From positions 62,001 to 126,000 of the forward strand of contig JAILLF010000030.1 of the NCBI GenBank assembly GCA_024693365.1: a DNA stretch of 64,000 bases, in the 5' to 3' direction. Shown piece after piece: positions 51,608-60,220 of this stretch. A program made the position numbers and the translations under genes. Origin of the DNA: Acetatifactor sp. (GTDB lineage Bacteria; Bacillota; Clostridia; Lachnospirales; Lachnospiraceae). Numbering within the stretch: the stretch's first letter is position 1; the number at the start of each line of letters is the position of its first letter. Below the pieces are notes generated by a model. It saw only the letters and a program-made list of their open reading frames with translations. It did no database searches and was not told where the DNA came from.

Positions 51608-52699
51608 ATGTGGATGATGGTCATGAGCGCATTTGCGCTGGGTTTTCTTGTCGGGATTGCCTACCTTACGGTAGCCGTGGCGAGATTTGGTTTGATTAAA
51701 AGGATGGCAGGCAAGAGGAAATTTCTAGGTTACGTCATTTCCTTCCTGATTCTGGCCGCACTGACGGTTTTGGCAGGCTTTGTTTTTTCTGCGATCAATG
51801 CCGTGATTATAGGGCTCCATTTTGTCTTTTTCTTCCTGCTGTTTGACGTTCTGGGAAAGATCTTTGGGAAGCGCATTCCCAAAACGAAGGTTTACTGGCA
51901 GGGATGGCTTGCGGTTCTTACTTCGGTAATCTATCTTGTCGCTGGATATTTTTTATGCAATCACGTATGGCAGAAGGATTACGTGCTTCAGACAAAGAAG
52001 CAGGTTGGCGTGATCAGGATCGCAATGATTGCAGACATTCATTTGGGGACGACGTTTGACGCGGAAGGTTTTGAGAAGCACTTACGGACGATTCAGGAAC
52101 AAGATCCTGACCTCCTTTTGATCGCGGGAGATTTTGTCGATGATTCGACGAAGAGGGATGATTTTGAAAAGGCCTGTGAGGCACTTGGGAGGATGAACCT
52201 TCGGCATGGCATATGGTATGCCTATGGAAATCATGATCCGGGATATTACGGAGGACGTGATTTTAACAAGAAAGACATACGGCAAATTCTTGAAAAAAAT
52301 GGAGTTCGCGTTTTGGAGGATGAGTACGTCCTCGTGGATGACAGATATTACGTCGCAGGGCGGCGCGACTGCTATGACTCCCAGCGGAAGGACATAAACG
52401 AGTTTTTGTCCGGCATTGACGAGAGCAAGTACGTCATTGTCATCAACCACGAACCGAATGATTACGAGAGAGAGGTAACGTCGGCGGCTGATCTTGTGGT
52501 TTCCGGGCATACCCACGGCGGACAGCTGGTGCCGTGGACAATCTTGAGCAGGATTGTACGCGTGGATGATCTTGTTTACGGTCACGTTAGACGGGGCAAC
52601 GTGGATTTTATCGTGACCTCCGGCATTTCAGACTGGGAGATTCCTTTTAAGACAGGCACGTGGTCGGAGTACGTGATCATCACCGTGGAAGGAAACTAA
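51608..52699 (+). CDS. Membrane metallophosphoesterase
   Basis: The protein has 363 residues. Four or five N-terminal membrane segments (to about 125) are followed by a calcineurin-like phosphoesterase domain with all metal motifs: IADIHLG, GDFVDD, YGNHD, INHEPND and SGHTHGGQ. Family members include cell-surface UDP-sugar or phospholipid phosphoesterases of the YaeI/YkuE type, so an envelope substrate is likely. GAGGGAAGC precedes ATG 51608, 22 nt after the carboxypeptidase gene. Confidence 0.88.
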   Translation: MWMMVMSAFALGFLVGIAYLTVAVARFGLIKRMAGKRKFLGYVISFLILAALTVLAGFVFSAINAVIIGLHFVFFFLLFDVLGKIFGKRIPKTKVYWQGWLAVLTSVIYLVAGYFLCNHVWQKDYVLQTKKQVGVIRIAMIADIHLGTTFDAEGFEKHLRTIQEQDPDLLLIAGDFVDDSTKRDDFEKACEALGRMNLRHGIWYAYGNHDPGYYGGRDFNKKDIRQILEKNGVRVLEDEYVLVDDRYYVAGRRDCYDSQRKDINEFLSGIDESKYVIVINHEPNDYEREVTSAADLVVSGHTHGGQLVPWTILSRIVRVDDLVYGHVRRGNVDFIVTSGISDWEIPFKTGTWSEYVIITVEGN

Positions 52700-52702
52700 T
52701 AC

Positions 52703-52731
52703 TATACAAACGAGCGGAAAAATGCTATAAT
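52703..52731 (+). promoter_or_regulatory. Probable promoter of the EAL gene
   Basis: TATACA and TATAAT are separated by 17 nt. The -10 is perfect and the -35 is a 4/6 match, with the start about 45 nt before ATG 52781. Confidence 0.6.
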
Positions 52732-52780
52732 TCATTGTTGCAGACAGTAAAATAAAAGAGTTGAGAGAAGCGAAAGAACT

Positions 52781-54697
52781 ATGGGTTTACATTTTTATTT
52801 CGACAATTATTCCCCTGCGGGAGACATATTGGTGATGGCCATCAGCCTCGTGATCTTCGTGTTGCTTTCTGCATCCTACGTAAACAGGTCTAAGGTATTT
52901 GGAGTGTATTTGACCATCGTTTCTTTCACGTTTATGGCTGCATTGACAAACGTGATTAGTCATAATTTATATGAGTTTGTCGAGGGCGTTAACCGTTTAG
53001 TGCCTTTTTGGATGAATATTGGATATCATGCAATTCTGTATGCCATTTTATTATTGTACGTGATTTACGTTACGGAGGTTATGCGGCTGGAAGGTGACAA
53101 AAAACGTTTAACGATCGGCATCGGTCTCGTCACGTTTTTTATCGTTAATGCAGCGGACGTCGCAATAACCCTGCAGGACAACGGATTCCGCGTGAATGAG
53201 GAGAGTGTGTCCATCAGCGGAAAGAGTACGTTCACGTATGGATACCTGGCCTTCGTTATTTTGATCGTGATTTTGCTCATGACGTACCGAAAAAGAATCT
53301 ATCAAAGAGTGATGATGGGCTTTTACGGAACCATGATGATTTCGTTTTTGCTCATATTCATGCAGGGAAGATTGGGCAATACTTCTCTTACGGTAGGTAC
53401 GTTTTTGTTGCCATCCATCGCCATGTTGTATCTGGTCCATTCCAATCCCTACGATCTTGAGATCGGTTCCATCAATTCAAAGGGCCTTGAGGACACGGTC
53501 AGCTATTACTATGAAAAGGGAGTTCCCATGATCGTGGTGAGCCTTTTCCTTCCTGACTTTGAGGTGGACGGGAAAAAGCTTTCGAAGGAGCTGCAGGAAA
53601 CGATCCGCAGGTTCGCAAGTGCGTATTTCCGAGGATGCGTATTGTTCCAGATAAGTAACGGTCACGTTATCTTTATTGCGAAGAAGAGTCTGAACGTGAA
53701 TTACAAGCAAAAACTAAAGGCAATGATCGAGGCCTTTCACGCAGAATATGAAAAGTTTCGCTATGATTACAAGATTATTGTGGGAGATTCCGTCGAGAAG
53801 ATCAGCAGAAAAAATGAATACATCCGCTTTATCAAAAGCATTCAACAGCACATGAAGATGAATGACATTCACGTGATCAAGGAAAAGGACGTCAGTCTGT
53901 ATGAAGAGTACGAGAATCTTCTTGATGAACTGAATGACATATGCAAGAAAGGGAATCTAAATGACAAGCGGGTACTTGCCTATTGTCAGCCTGTCTATAA
54001 TTTAAAGACGGAAAAATATGATACGGCGGAAGCGTTGATGCGATTGGATCTTCCAAAACGAGGGATCATTTATCCGGAACAGTTTATTCCCATAGCGGAG
54101 GAAAACGGTTTGATCCATGAACTTACAAAGATCATGCTTTATAAGACCTGTGACGAGATTGGCAAGCTGATTCATGAAGGATATGAATTGAACCGTGTGT
54201 CTGTCAACGTTTCCATTACGGAAATGCATGACCTGTCCTTTGTGGATGACGTATTTGCGATCATCCGCGACAGCAGCGTGCCGGATGACAAGATCGCGAT
54301 TGAGATCACGGAATCCCAGACGGAGCATGATTTCGTCGTGGTAAAGGATAAGATTAACGAGCTCCGCGAGCGGGGCATCCGGATTTATCTGGATGATTTT
54401 GGAACGGGATATTCCAACATGGAGAGGATTTTGGAGCTCCCCTTTGACATTATCAAGTTTGATAAGTCTCTCGTGGTTGCTTCGGAAGGAAATGAGCGGT
54501 CGGAAAAGATGGTTGGCAGCCTTGCAAACATGTTCGCTTCCTTAGAGTTTTCCGTATTATATGAAGGCGTGGAGACGGACGGGGACGAGAAACGCTGCAC
54601 GGACATGTGCGCATCCTATCTGCAGGGATATAAGTATTCCCGTCCCATCCCGATCTCGGAACTGCGTAACTATTTTGTAAAACGTGCATGGAGATAA
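52781..54697 (+). CDS. Membrane EAL-domain c-di-GMP phosphodiesterase
   Basis: The protein has 638 residues. About seven membrane segments (to about 225) resemble histidine-kinase-like N-terminal 7TM sensors. A central domain (about 235-385) may be a degenerate GGDEF or PAS-like region. The EAL domain (about 395-630) keeps the catalytic set: AEALMRL, SVNVSITEM, AIEITESQTE, LDDFGTGYSN, IIKFDKSLV, YEGVET and LQGYKYSRP. It should hydrolyse c-di-GMP in the cytosol. It is the likely opposing enzyme for the PilZ receptor in the surface locus, although the two lie 40 kb apart. Confidence 0.92.
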   Translation: MGLHFYFDNYSPAGDILVMAISLVIFVLLSASYVNRSKVFGVYLTIVSFTFMAALTNVISHNLYEFVEGVNRLVPFWMNIGYHAILYAILLLYVIYVTEVMRLEGDKKRLTIGIGLVTFFIVNAADVAITLQDNGFRVNEESVSISGKSTFTYGYLAFVILIVILLMTYRKRIYQRVMMGFYGTMMISFLLIFMQGRLGNTSLTVGTFLLPSIAMLYLVHSNPYDLEIGSINSKGLEDTVSYYYEKGVPMIVVSLFLPDFEVDGKKLSKELQETIRRFASAYFRGCVLFQISNGHVIFIAKKSLNVNYKQKLKAMIEAFHAEYEKFRYDYKIIVGDSVEKISRKNEYIRFIKSIQQHMKMNDIHVIKEKDVSLYEEYENLLDELNDICKKGNLNDKRVLAYCQPVYNLKTEKYDTAEALMRLDLPKRGIIYPEQFIPIAEENGLIHELTKIMLYKTCDEIGKLIHEGYELNRVSVNVSITEMHDLSFVDDVFAIIRDSSVPDDKIAIEITESQTEHDFVVVKDKINELRERGIRIYLDDFGTGYSNMERILELPFDIIKFDKSLVVASEGNERSEKMVGSLANMFASLEFSVLYEGVETDGDEKRCTDMCASYLQGYKYSRPIPISELRNYFVKRAWR

Positions 54698-54711
54698 AAG
54701 TATCTGGTTTA

Positions 54712-54762
54712 TTTGGGTCAGGGGGACGTGTCTAGTGACGCGTTCCCCTGACCCAATTTTTT
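54712..54762 (+). terminator. Terminator built from a dispersed palindrome, after the EAL gene
   Basis: TTGGGTCAGGGG and CCCCTGACCCAA are perfect 12-nt arms, with an inner imperfect ACGTGTC/GACGCGT part, followed by six T. It belongs to the same family as 34572 and 48844. Confidence 0.9.
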
Positions 54763-54783
54763 CTGATGCTTAAATTATTACAA

Positions 54784-54818
54784 TACCTATTGACATAGTA
54801 GGAAAATGGAAGTATGAT
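54784..54818 (+). promoter_or_regulatory. Promoter and Rrf2-type operator of the regulator gene at 54848
   Basis: TTGACA (54790-54795) and TATGAT (54813-54818) are 17 nt apart. ACCTATTGACATAGTAGGA overlaps the -35 and matches the sequence at 57224 (half-sites 5-9-5). Autoregulation by an Rrf2 protein is inferred. Confidence 0.7.
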
Positions 54819-54847
54819 GGTTTTATTCTGGAAAGGAGGGACGGATC

Positions 54848-55294
54848 ATGATCGTTTCAACAAGGGTAGAATATGGCGTCATGGCACTTTTGGACATTGC
54901 AATCCATTCGGAAAACGGAATCAGCGTTTCGACTGCAGAGATTTCAGAGAGACAAAATGTTTCTCAAAAATATTTGGAACAGATATTGCCGCTTCTGCGT
55001 CAGGCGGGCTTGATCCGTGCGCAAAAAGGCTTGCGGGGAGGCTATCGCTTATCACGGCCTGCCGCAAACGTAAAGCTTTCTGAGGTGATCAATGCGTTGG
55101 ATGCGGACATTCTGGCAGACATGGAACCTGTGGAAGAAGGGCGCGCGGGCGCGCTTCGCTGTTGCATTAACGAATGCCTTTGGGTGAGATTGAATGGACT
55201 TCTTCGGGAGTATGCGGAGAAAGTAACGCTGGCAGAATTCCTTGCGGAATGCAAGGGAAAAACTTCCGGCAGCTGGGATATGTACGTAATCTAA
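54848..55294 (+). CDS. Rrf2-family transcriptional regulator, first copy
   Basis: The protein has 148 residues. The winged helix has STRVEYGVMALLDIAIH at the N-terminus, ISERQNVSQKYLEQILPLL for recognition and LRGGYRLSRP for the wing, all typical of Rrf2/CymR proteins. Cysteines occur as RCCINEC (105, 106, 110), a spacing unlike the IscR cluster ligands, so it may sense through another ligand or redox state. AAAGGAGG precedes ATG 54848. Its promoter carries the same operator as the nifS promoter. Confidence 0.9.
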   Translation: MIVSTRVEYGVMALLDIAIHSENGISVSTAEISERQNVSQKYLEQILPLLRQAGLIRAQKGLRGGYRLSRPAANVKLSEVINALDADILADMEPVEEGRAGALRCCINECLWVRLNGLLREYAEKVTLAEFLAECKGKTSGSWDMYVI

Positions 55295-55337
55295 CCAGGT
55301 TATGGTTGGGGCGGGATTGGGTCAGGGGGACGTGGCG

Positions 55338-55366
55338 TTGACTGGATTAAAGTAAAACGTTATACT
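55338..55366 (+). promoter_or_regulatory. Promoter of the serine hydrolase gene
   Basis: TTGACT and TATACT are separated by 17 nt. A half copy of the dispersed palindrome (TTGGGTCAGGGGGACGTG) ends just upstream. Confidence 0.7.
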
Positions 55367-55420
55367 TACAATGGACATAGGTATTTCTTTCATATAAAAA
55401 TCATTGTGGGGAGGCGTTTT

Positions 55421-56590
55421 ATGAAGGATTTTTCAAGATTGGACAATTTGCTGAAGGGCTTTGTTGAGCAGGGAACGAATCCGGGCTGCGCGGTAGCGAT
55501 CATGCAGGGAGATGAAATGATCTACCACGGGGAAGCGGGATACGCGGACGTGGAATCCGGGAAGAAGGTGGACGTCCACAGCATGTTCAGTCAGGCTTCC
55601 ACGACGAAGCTGTTTACGTATGCCATTCTTGGCATGATCTACGAAGAAGGAAAGTTTCTTTTCAGTGATCCGCTATATTATTATCTGCCAGAGTGGAAGA
55701 ATACGCAGAAATACGTCATGCGTCCAAATGGGGAGATTGTCACGGAGCCGCTGGAAAAGCCGATCACCATTCGGGATGCGGTTGCAATGACGTGTGGCCT
55801 TCCGTATTGCATGGTGCCGTCAGCAAATCCGACGACGCCGACGCTGGCTGCAATGAGCCGACAGATGGCGGAGCTTCTAAAGAAGGGGCCCAGCACCATC
55901 GCGGAGGAGGTGCGCGTCATGGCGAACGCGCCCGTGATGTTTGAGCCGGGGTCTCACTGGCAGTATGGTTTTGGCTCCGAAATTACGGGCGTTCTTGTCG
56001 AGACGTTCGAGGGGAAGCCGCTGCGGGAGGTCTTTCGGGATCGCCTCATTGATCCCTTGGAGCTTGAGGATGCAGATACGTTTGCTCGCCCTTGGAATCA
56101 GGACCGTATTGTGACGAATTACGCAAAGAAAGGTCTCGGACAGTTTGAGAGGGCAACGGATTTCTCGGCGCTGGATCCGGAAAGCGTGCCTGCGGGTGCC
56201 CGTCCGAACCTTCTCATCAGTGCGCATGACTTTGCGGTATTCATGCAGATGCTGGCTAATGGTGGTACGTATAAGGGGAAGAAATTTCTGGGCAGCGGCA
56301 CGGTTGCGATGCTTCATGAAAATCAGCTTGGGCCTGCTCAGATGGCTGATTTTGAGAATGATTATCTGGCTGGCTATGGTTATGGACTGGGCTTTCGGAC
56401 GCTTCTTACGCAAAAATACGGTCACAACGGCCATCTGGGAGACTTTGGCTGGACCGGAGGCACCGGCATTTGGGTGGAAGCGGATCCCGTCGCAAAGTTT
56501 TCCGTCGCATACATGCATAACATGCGCCCGAACGAGGAACTGTATCATCATCACAGGGTGCGAGCGGTAGTAAATGGAATCATGCTGTAA
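55421..56590 (+). CDS. Serine hydrolase of the beta-lactamase/class C-like family
   Basis: The protein has 389 residues. The SxxK motif is SQASTTKL (S60, K63). A YGFGSE segment near 185 sits where the Tyr motif is expected, and GHNGHLGDFGWTGG near 330 corresponds to the third (HxG) motif. Members are esterases, D-amino-acid peptidases or transesterases and seldom true beta-lactamases. No signal peptide is present, so it is cytosolic. ATG 55421 follows GGGGAGG by 6 nt. Confidence 0.88.
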   Translation: MKDFSRLDNLLKGFVEQGTNPGCAVAIMQGDEMIYHGEAGYADVESGKKVDVHSMFSQASTTKLFTYAILGMIYEEGKFLFSDPLYYYLPEWKNTQKYVMRPNGEIVTEPLEKPITIRDAVAMTCGLPYCMVPSANPTTPTLAAMSRQMAELLKKGPSTIAEEVRVMANAPVMFEPGSHWQYGFGSEITGVLVETFEGKPLREVFRDRLIDPLELEDADTFARPWNQDRIVTNYAKKGLGQFERATDFSALDPESVPAGARPNLLISAHDFAVFMQMLANGGTYKGKKFLGSGTVAMLHENQLGPAQMADFENDYLAGYGYGLGFRTLLTQKYGHNGHLGDFGWTGGTGIWVEADPVAKFSVAYMHNMRPNEELYHHHRVRAVVNGIML

Positions 56591-56673
56591 GCGGGAGCTG
56601 GCAGGAGACGGAAGCTTGCCGAAAGTGCAAGACGTATGGAAAGTGATGGAAGGAAAATGCAGGAAGGAAAATG

Positions 56674-56712
56674 CTGGAAAAAGAAAAGGCCAGGCGGTTA
56701 CGCCTTGGCCTT
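56674..56712 (-). terminator. Terminator of the minus-strand Rrf2 gene, probably bidirectional
   Basis: AAGGCCAGGCG and CGCCTTGGCCTT pair with one bulge around GTTA. On the minus strand a TTTTCTTTTT tract follows; on the plus strand CTTTGTTTT follows. It overlaps the end of the minus-strand gene. Confidence 0.8.
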
Positions 56713-57144
56713 CTTTGTTTTCCGGGATGGAGTTTTCGCCACGGGCTTGAGTAAATCCGTGAGCTTTTTCTCATAGAAGAAATTGTGAACCATGTTGTCG
56801 TACTCAGTCCACATGGGCAGAGTGTGACAGCTGTTCCTTCTGGGACAGTCGTTGAAGTCGCCTGACAGACAGCTCACGGAGGAGAGTTTTCCTTCCATGA
56901 CCTCCAGTATTTCTCCAACGTTATATTCTTCAGGCTTGCGACATAGTTTGTAACCGCCGCCCTTTCCGCTGGCACCGATGAGCAAATTGCCCGTTACCAT
57001 GTCTTTTACGATGATCTCGAGATACTTTTTCGAAATCTCTTGTCTTTCCGCAATGTCTTTTAGGGGAACAAACACTTCATGTCCGTTATTCTCTGCCAGA
57101 TCGATCATGACGCGCAGGGCATAGCGTCCCTTGGTTGTAATCAT
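56698..57144 (-). CDS. iscR: IscR-like Rrf2 regulator with three cysteines
   Basis: The protein has 148 residues on the minus strand. The winged-helix part begins MITTKGRYALRVMIDLAE, with ISKKYLEIIVKDM for recognition and KGGGYKLCRKP at the wing. C92, C100 and C106 (SCLSGDFNDCPRRNSC) fit the three-cysteine [2Fe-2S] site of IscR-type regulators. It is divergent from nifS/nifU and separated from them by two promoters with Rrf2-like operators. It probably represses cluster assembly when clusters are sufficient. AAGGCGGTGA precedes its ATG. Confidence 0.92.
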   Translation of the reverse strand: MITTKGRYALRVMIDLAENNGHEVFVPLKDIAERQEISKKYLEIIVKDMVTGNLLIGASGKGGGYKLCRKPEEYNVGEILEVMEGKLSSVSCLSGDFNDCPRRNSCHTLPMWTEYDNMVHNFFYEKKLTDLLKPVAKTPSRKTKKAKA

Positions 57145-57172
57145 GGAATCACCGCCTTTTCCTAAAACTTAA

Positions 57173-57209
57173 TTTACCCTATTATACCTCGGGTAAATAG
57201 GTAAATCAA
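57173..57209 (-). promoter_or_regulatory. Promoter and operator of the IscR-like gene (minus strand)
   Basis: Read on the minus strand, TTGATT and TATAAT are 17 nt apart. TTTACCC and GGGTAAA (57173-57197) form a perfect inverted repeat over the -10, and ACCTATTTACC lies in the spacer. This suits autoregulation. Confidence 0.7.
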
Positions 57210-57223
57210 GACATTTTTCATAA

Positions 57224-57257
57224 ACCTATTGACACGGTAGGTAAATAGGAATATAAT
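57224..57257 (+). promoter_or_regulatory. Promoter and operator of nifS
   Basis: TTGACA (57229-57234) and TATAAT (57252-57257) are 17 nt apart. The perfect inverted repeat ACCTATTGACACGGTAGGT (57224-57242) covers the -35. The transcript starts near 57264, so an ATG there would be leaderless. Confidence 0.82.
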
Positions 57258-57311
57258 ACAGATATGTCACAAAGCAAAAAATTCAGAAGAATAGGAAAAG
57301 GAGAAGATGCC

Positions 57312-58496
57312 GTGATATATGCTGATAATGCCGCAACTACAAAAATGAGCTCCCGCGCGATTGAAACCATGGTTTCCCTGATGAAGGAAACCTTTGGAAA
57401 TCCCTCGAGCCTCTATACAATCGGACAGAGAGCCAAGGAGGTTTTGGAGCAGGCGAGAAAGGACGTCGCAGAAGTGATCGGGGCTGATCCAAGAGAGATT
57501 TTGTTCACCTCCGGCGGGAGTGAGGCTGACAACCAGGCGATCATTTCCGCTGCAAAAATTGGGGAGAAAAAGGGAAAGAAGCACATTATTTCCTCTGCGT
57601 TTGAGCATCACGCGGTGCTTCATACCTTGGAAAAATTAAAGAAGGAAGGCTATGAGATCACGCTTCTTGACGTGCACGAGGACGGGCTTGTACGCCCTGA
57701 GGAGCTTGAGGCTGCCATCCGCGAGGATACCTGTCTTGTAACCATTATGTATGCAAATAATGAGATTGGAACCATCCAGCCGATCCGTGAGATTGGGGCA
57801 ATCTGCAGGAAGCACGGCGTGCTTTTCCACACGGATGCGGTTCAGGCAATTGCACACGTTCCCGTGAACGTGGTGGATGACAATATTGACCTGCTTTCTT
57901 CTTCGGCTCATAAATTCCATGGTCCCAAGGGCGTAGGTTTCCTGTATGCAAAGAAAGGCGTTCTGCTTTCCAATCTGATCGAGGGTGGGGCGCAGGAGCG
58001 CGGAAAGAGAGCCGGAACGGAGAACGTGCCGGGCATTGCGGCGATGGCAGCTGCGCTAAAGGAAGCGGCGGAGCATCTGGAGGAGAACAGTGAGAAGCTT
58101 AAGAAAAGACGCGACCAGTTGATCGCAGGCCTTCGCGAGATCCCGCATTCCGCACTGAACGGGGATGAGACCAAGAGACTTCCCGGAAACGTAAATTTCT
58201 GCTTTGAGGGAATTGAGGGAGAGTCATTGCTGCTCCTTTTGGATGACAAGAGAATTTCCGCTTCCTCTGGCAGTGCCTGCACCTCAGGATCCCTGGATCC
58301 GAGTCACGTGCTTCTTGCCATCGGCAGGGTTCACGACGTGGCGCACGGGTCGCTCAGACTGTCATTGGGTGAGGACGTGACGGAAGAACAGATTCATGAG
58401 ATCATTCAATCCGTGAAGGAAGTTGTAGAATACCTAAGGAGCTTTTCACCGATCTGGAGAGACCTCATGGCAGGAAAGAAACCGTTTATTCTGTAG
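57312..58496 (+). CDS. nifS: Cysteine desulfurase (NifS/IscS type)
   Basis: The protein has 394 residues from GTG 57312, which follows AAAAGGAGA and gives the canonical MIYADNAATTK start; ATG 57264 sits at the transcription start. The PLP lysine is K201 in SSAHKFHGPKG, and the active-site Cys C323 is in SGSACTSGS. It takes sulfur from cysteine for Fe-S clusters. It pairs with the NifU scaffold encoded 41 nt downstream, under the IscR-like operator. Confidence 0.95.
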   Translation: MIYADNAATTKMSSRAIETMVSLMKETFGNPSSLYTIGQRAKEVLEQARKDVAEVIGADPREILFTSGGSEADNQAIISAAKIGEKKGKKHIISSAFEHHAVLHTLEKLKKEGYEITLLDVHEDGLVRPEELEAAIREDTCLVTIMYANNEIGTIQPIREIGAICRKHGVLFHTDAVQAIAHVPVNVVDDNIDLLSSSAHKFHGPKGVGFLYAKKGVLLSNLIEGGAQERGKRAGTENVPGIAAMAAALKEAAEHLEENSEKLKKRRDQLIAGLREIPHSALNGDETKRLPGNVNFCFEGIEGESLLLLLDDKRISASSGSACTSGSLDPSHVLLAIGRVHDVAHGSLRLSLGEDVTEEQIHEIIQSVKEVVEYLRSFSPIWRDLMAGKKPFIL

Positions 58497-58537
58497 ATTC
58501 GATAAGAAATAAAGGATGGATTTAGGAGGAATTTAAG

Positions 58538-58942
58538 ATGGCTTTATATAGTGAAAAAGTAATGGATCATTTCCGCAACCCGCGCAACGTGGGTGTGATC
58601 GAGAATGCGGACGGCGTCGGTGAGGTTGGCAATGCAAAGTGCGGCGACATCATGAAGATGTATTTGAAAATCGATGATGACGTTATTTCTGACGTGAAGT
58701 TTGAGACCTTCGGATGCGGCAGTGCGATTGCGTCAAGCTCCATGGCAACGGAGCTGATCAAGGGAAAGCCCGTGTCCGAGGCCATGCAGCTGACAAACAA
58801 GGCCGTTGCTGAAGCTCTGGACGGCCTTCCTGACTACAAGATGCACTGCTCCGTGCTTGCGGAGGAGGCCATCCGTTCCGCGCTGGACGATTATTACAAG
58901 AAGAAGGCAGAAAATGAAATCCGAGACCTTCATGACAGATGA
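58538..58942 (+). CDS. nifU: Fe-S cluster scaffold (NifU/IscU type)
   Basis: The protein has 134 residues, only the IscU-like scaffold domain. The three cluster cysteines are C35 (NAKCGD), C60 (FGCGSA) and C104 (MHCSVLAE), with the conserved D37. It receives sulfur from NifS and iron to build clusters. TTAGGAGG precedes ATG 58538. It ends 63 nt before the LysR-type gene and may be co-transcribed with it. Confidence 0.95.
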   Translation: MALYSEKVMDHFRNPRNVGVIENADGVGEVGNAKCGDIMKMYLKIDDDVISDVKFETFGCGSAIASSSMATELIKGKPVSEAMQLTNKAVAEALDGLPDYKMHCSVLAEEAIRSALDDYYKKKAENEIRDLHDR

Positions 58943-59005
58943 TCTTAAGCGTTGCAAAGTGTTTCATGGTATTGTAAGAATGGGCTCAGGTGAGGAGGTG
59001 CCGCA

Positions 59006-59911
59006 ATGAATCTTAATCAGTTAAAATACGTGCTTACGGTTGCGGCATCGCCTTCCATGCGTGAGGCGGCGACGAAGCTTTACGTGTCGCAGCCTGCACT
59101 TTCGAGTTCCATCACGGAGCTCGAAACGGAACTGGGAATTATGATTTTTGAACGTTCCAATAAGGGCATTGCCTTGACGCAGGAGGGCCGGGAGTTTGTC
59201 ACCTATGCCAAGAAGGTACTTGGCCAGTATGAAATCCTTGAGGAGCGCTATCTGTCCTCCGACAAGGAGAAGGAACGCTTTTCCGTTTCAACGCAGCATT
59301 ATAATTTTGCGATCCGTTCTTTTTCCAACGTGATCAGCAGATTTCGGCCTGAAAAATATTCGTTCTCCATTCATGAGACGAAGACGAGGGAAGTGTTGGA
59401 AAACGTCAGGGACTTAAAGAGTGAGGTTGGTGTTGTTTCCTATTCTGGTAATAATGAGAAGGTTTTGAAAAAGCTGCTAAAGGAATATCAGTTGGAGTTT
59501 GTGCCGCTGATGCAACGGGAGACCTATGCGTACGTTTGGAAGGGGCATCCCTTCGCAGGCCGGAAGGAGATCTCACTGGAAGAACTTCGGGAGTATCCGT
59601 GCGTGGTTTTCGATCAGACGGATGACAGTAATTTTTATCTTACCGAGGAAGCAATGGCGGACTATGATTTCACGAAGCTGATCAAGTCGGATGACAGGGC
59701 AACCACCATGGAGCTCATCGCCAGCTTAAAGGGGTATTCCATCGGTTCCGGCATGCTATCCGAGAATGACGCGATCCTGCAGGGACTTGTGGCCATCAAA
59801 CTGAAGGAAGAGGATCCGCTGGTCATCGGGTACATCACGAGAAAGGGAAGCAAGCTTTCCTCCTATGGCAAGGCCTACGTGGAAGAACTCTTGAAGTTTA
59901 AGGAACTCTAG
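59006..59911 (+). CDS. LysR-type transcriptional regulator
   Basis: The protein has 301 residues. The N-terminal helix-turn-helix is typical (MNLNQLKYVLTVAASPSMREAATKLYVSQPALSSSITELE), followed by the substrate-binding fold (about 90-300). The effector is unknown. The position between Fe-S/sulfur genes (nifS, nifU) and a putative sulfur-responsive operon suggests a CysL/CysB-like role. TGAGGAGGTG precedes ATG 59006. Confidence 0.9.
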   Translation: MNLNQLKYVLTVAASPSMREAATKLYVSQPALSSSITELETELGIMIFERSNKGIALTQEGREFVTYAKKVLGQYEILEERYLSSDKEKERFSVSTQHYNFAIRSFSNVISRFRPEKYSFSIHETKTREVLENVRDLKSEVGVVSYSGNNEKVLKKLLKEYQLEFVPLMQRETYAYVWKGHPFAGRKEISLEELREYPCVVFDQTDDSNFYLTEEAMADYDFTKLIKSDDRATTMELIASLKGYSIGSGMLSENDAILQGLVAIKLKEEDPLVIGYITRKGSKLSSYGKAYVEELLKFKEL

Positions 59912-60095
59912 ACCTGGCGCTCAAGAAGAAAGCGCAATGTCTCTTGGTGATAATCATAGCTTATCACAAGCGATAGAAGTCACGTAATTTACAACTCGCT
60001 TGCGAAGTATTATGATCAACGTATCGCAAGCGACAAGGCGTCGCACGAAATAATTCAAAGCCATGAAATAAGACATGGAGAAAGGAGCAATGGCA
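59912..60095 (+). other. Intergenic region with a long perfect hairpin
   Basis: After the LysR gene, TCGCTTGCGA (59996-60005) pairs perfectly with TCGCAAGCGA (60024-60033) over 10 bp. A related partial stem (AGCTTATCACAAGCGATA) lies upstream near 59958. No T tract follows. The region could hold an operator for the LysR regulator or a leader structure. I see no confident promoter here. Confidence 0.5.
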
Positions 60096-60185
60096 ATGAC
60101 TAGAGCAGAATTAAGAGTAAAGGAGAATACGATGATGATGTGTTGCTGTTGCTGCATGATGCGTAGGTTCATACAGTCTACTTAG
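60096..60185 (+). CDS. Candidate Met/Cys-run leader peptide
   Basis: The 29-codon ORF begins MTRAELRVKENT, then MMMCCCCCMMRR, and ends FIQST. ATG 60096 lies 8 nt after AAAGGAG (ATG 60090 is also in frame). Five consecutive Cys codons flanked by Met codons are what a ribosome-stalling sensor of sulfur amino acids would look like. An intrinsic terminator follows 36 nt after its stop, and the downstream genes encode a thiol-linked reductase and an amino acid importer. Expression is unproven but the layout is that of classical attenuation. Confidence 0.6.
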   Translation: MTRAELRVKENTMMMCCCCCMMRRFIQST

Positions 60186-60220
60186 AGTATCCATGAAACA
60201 ATAAGCAATGCAATGGGCAG

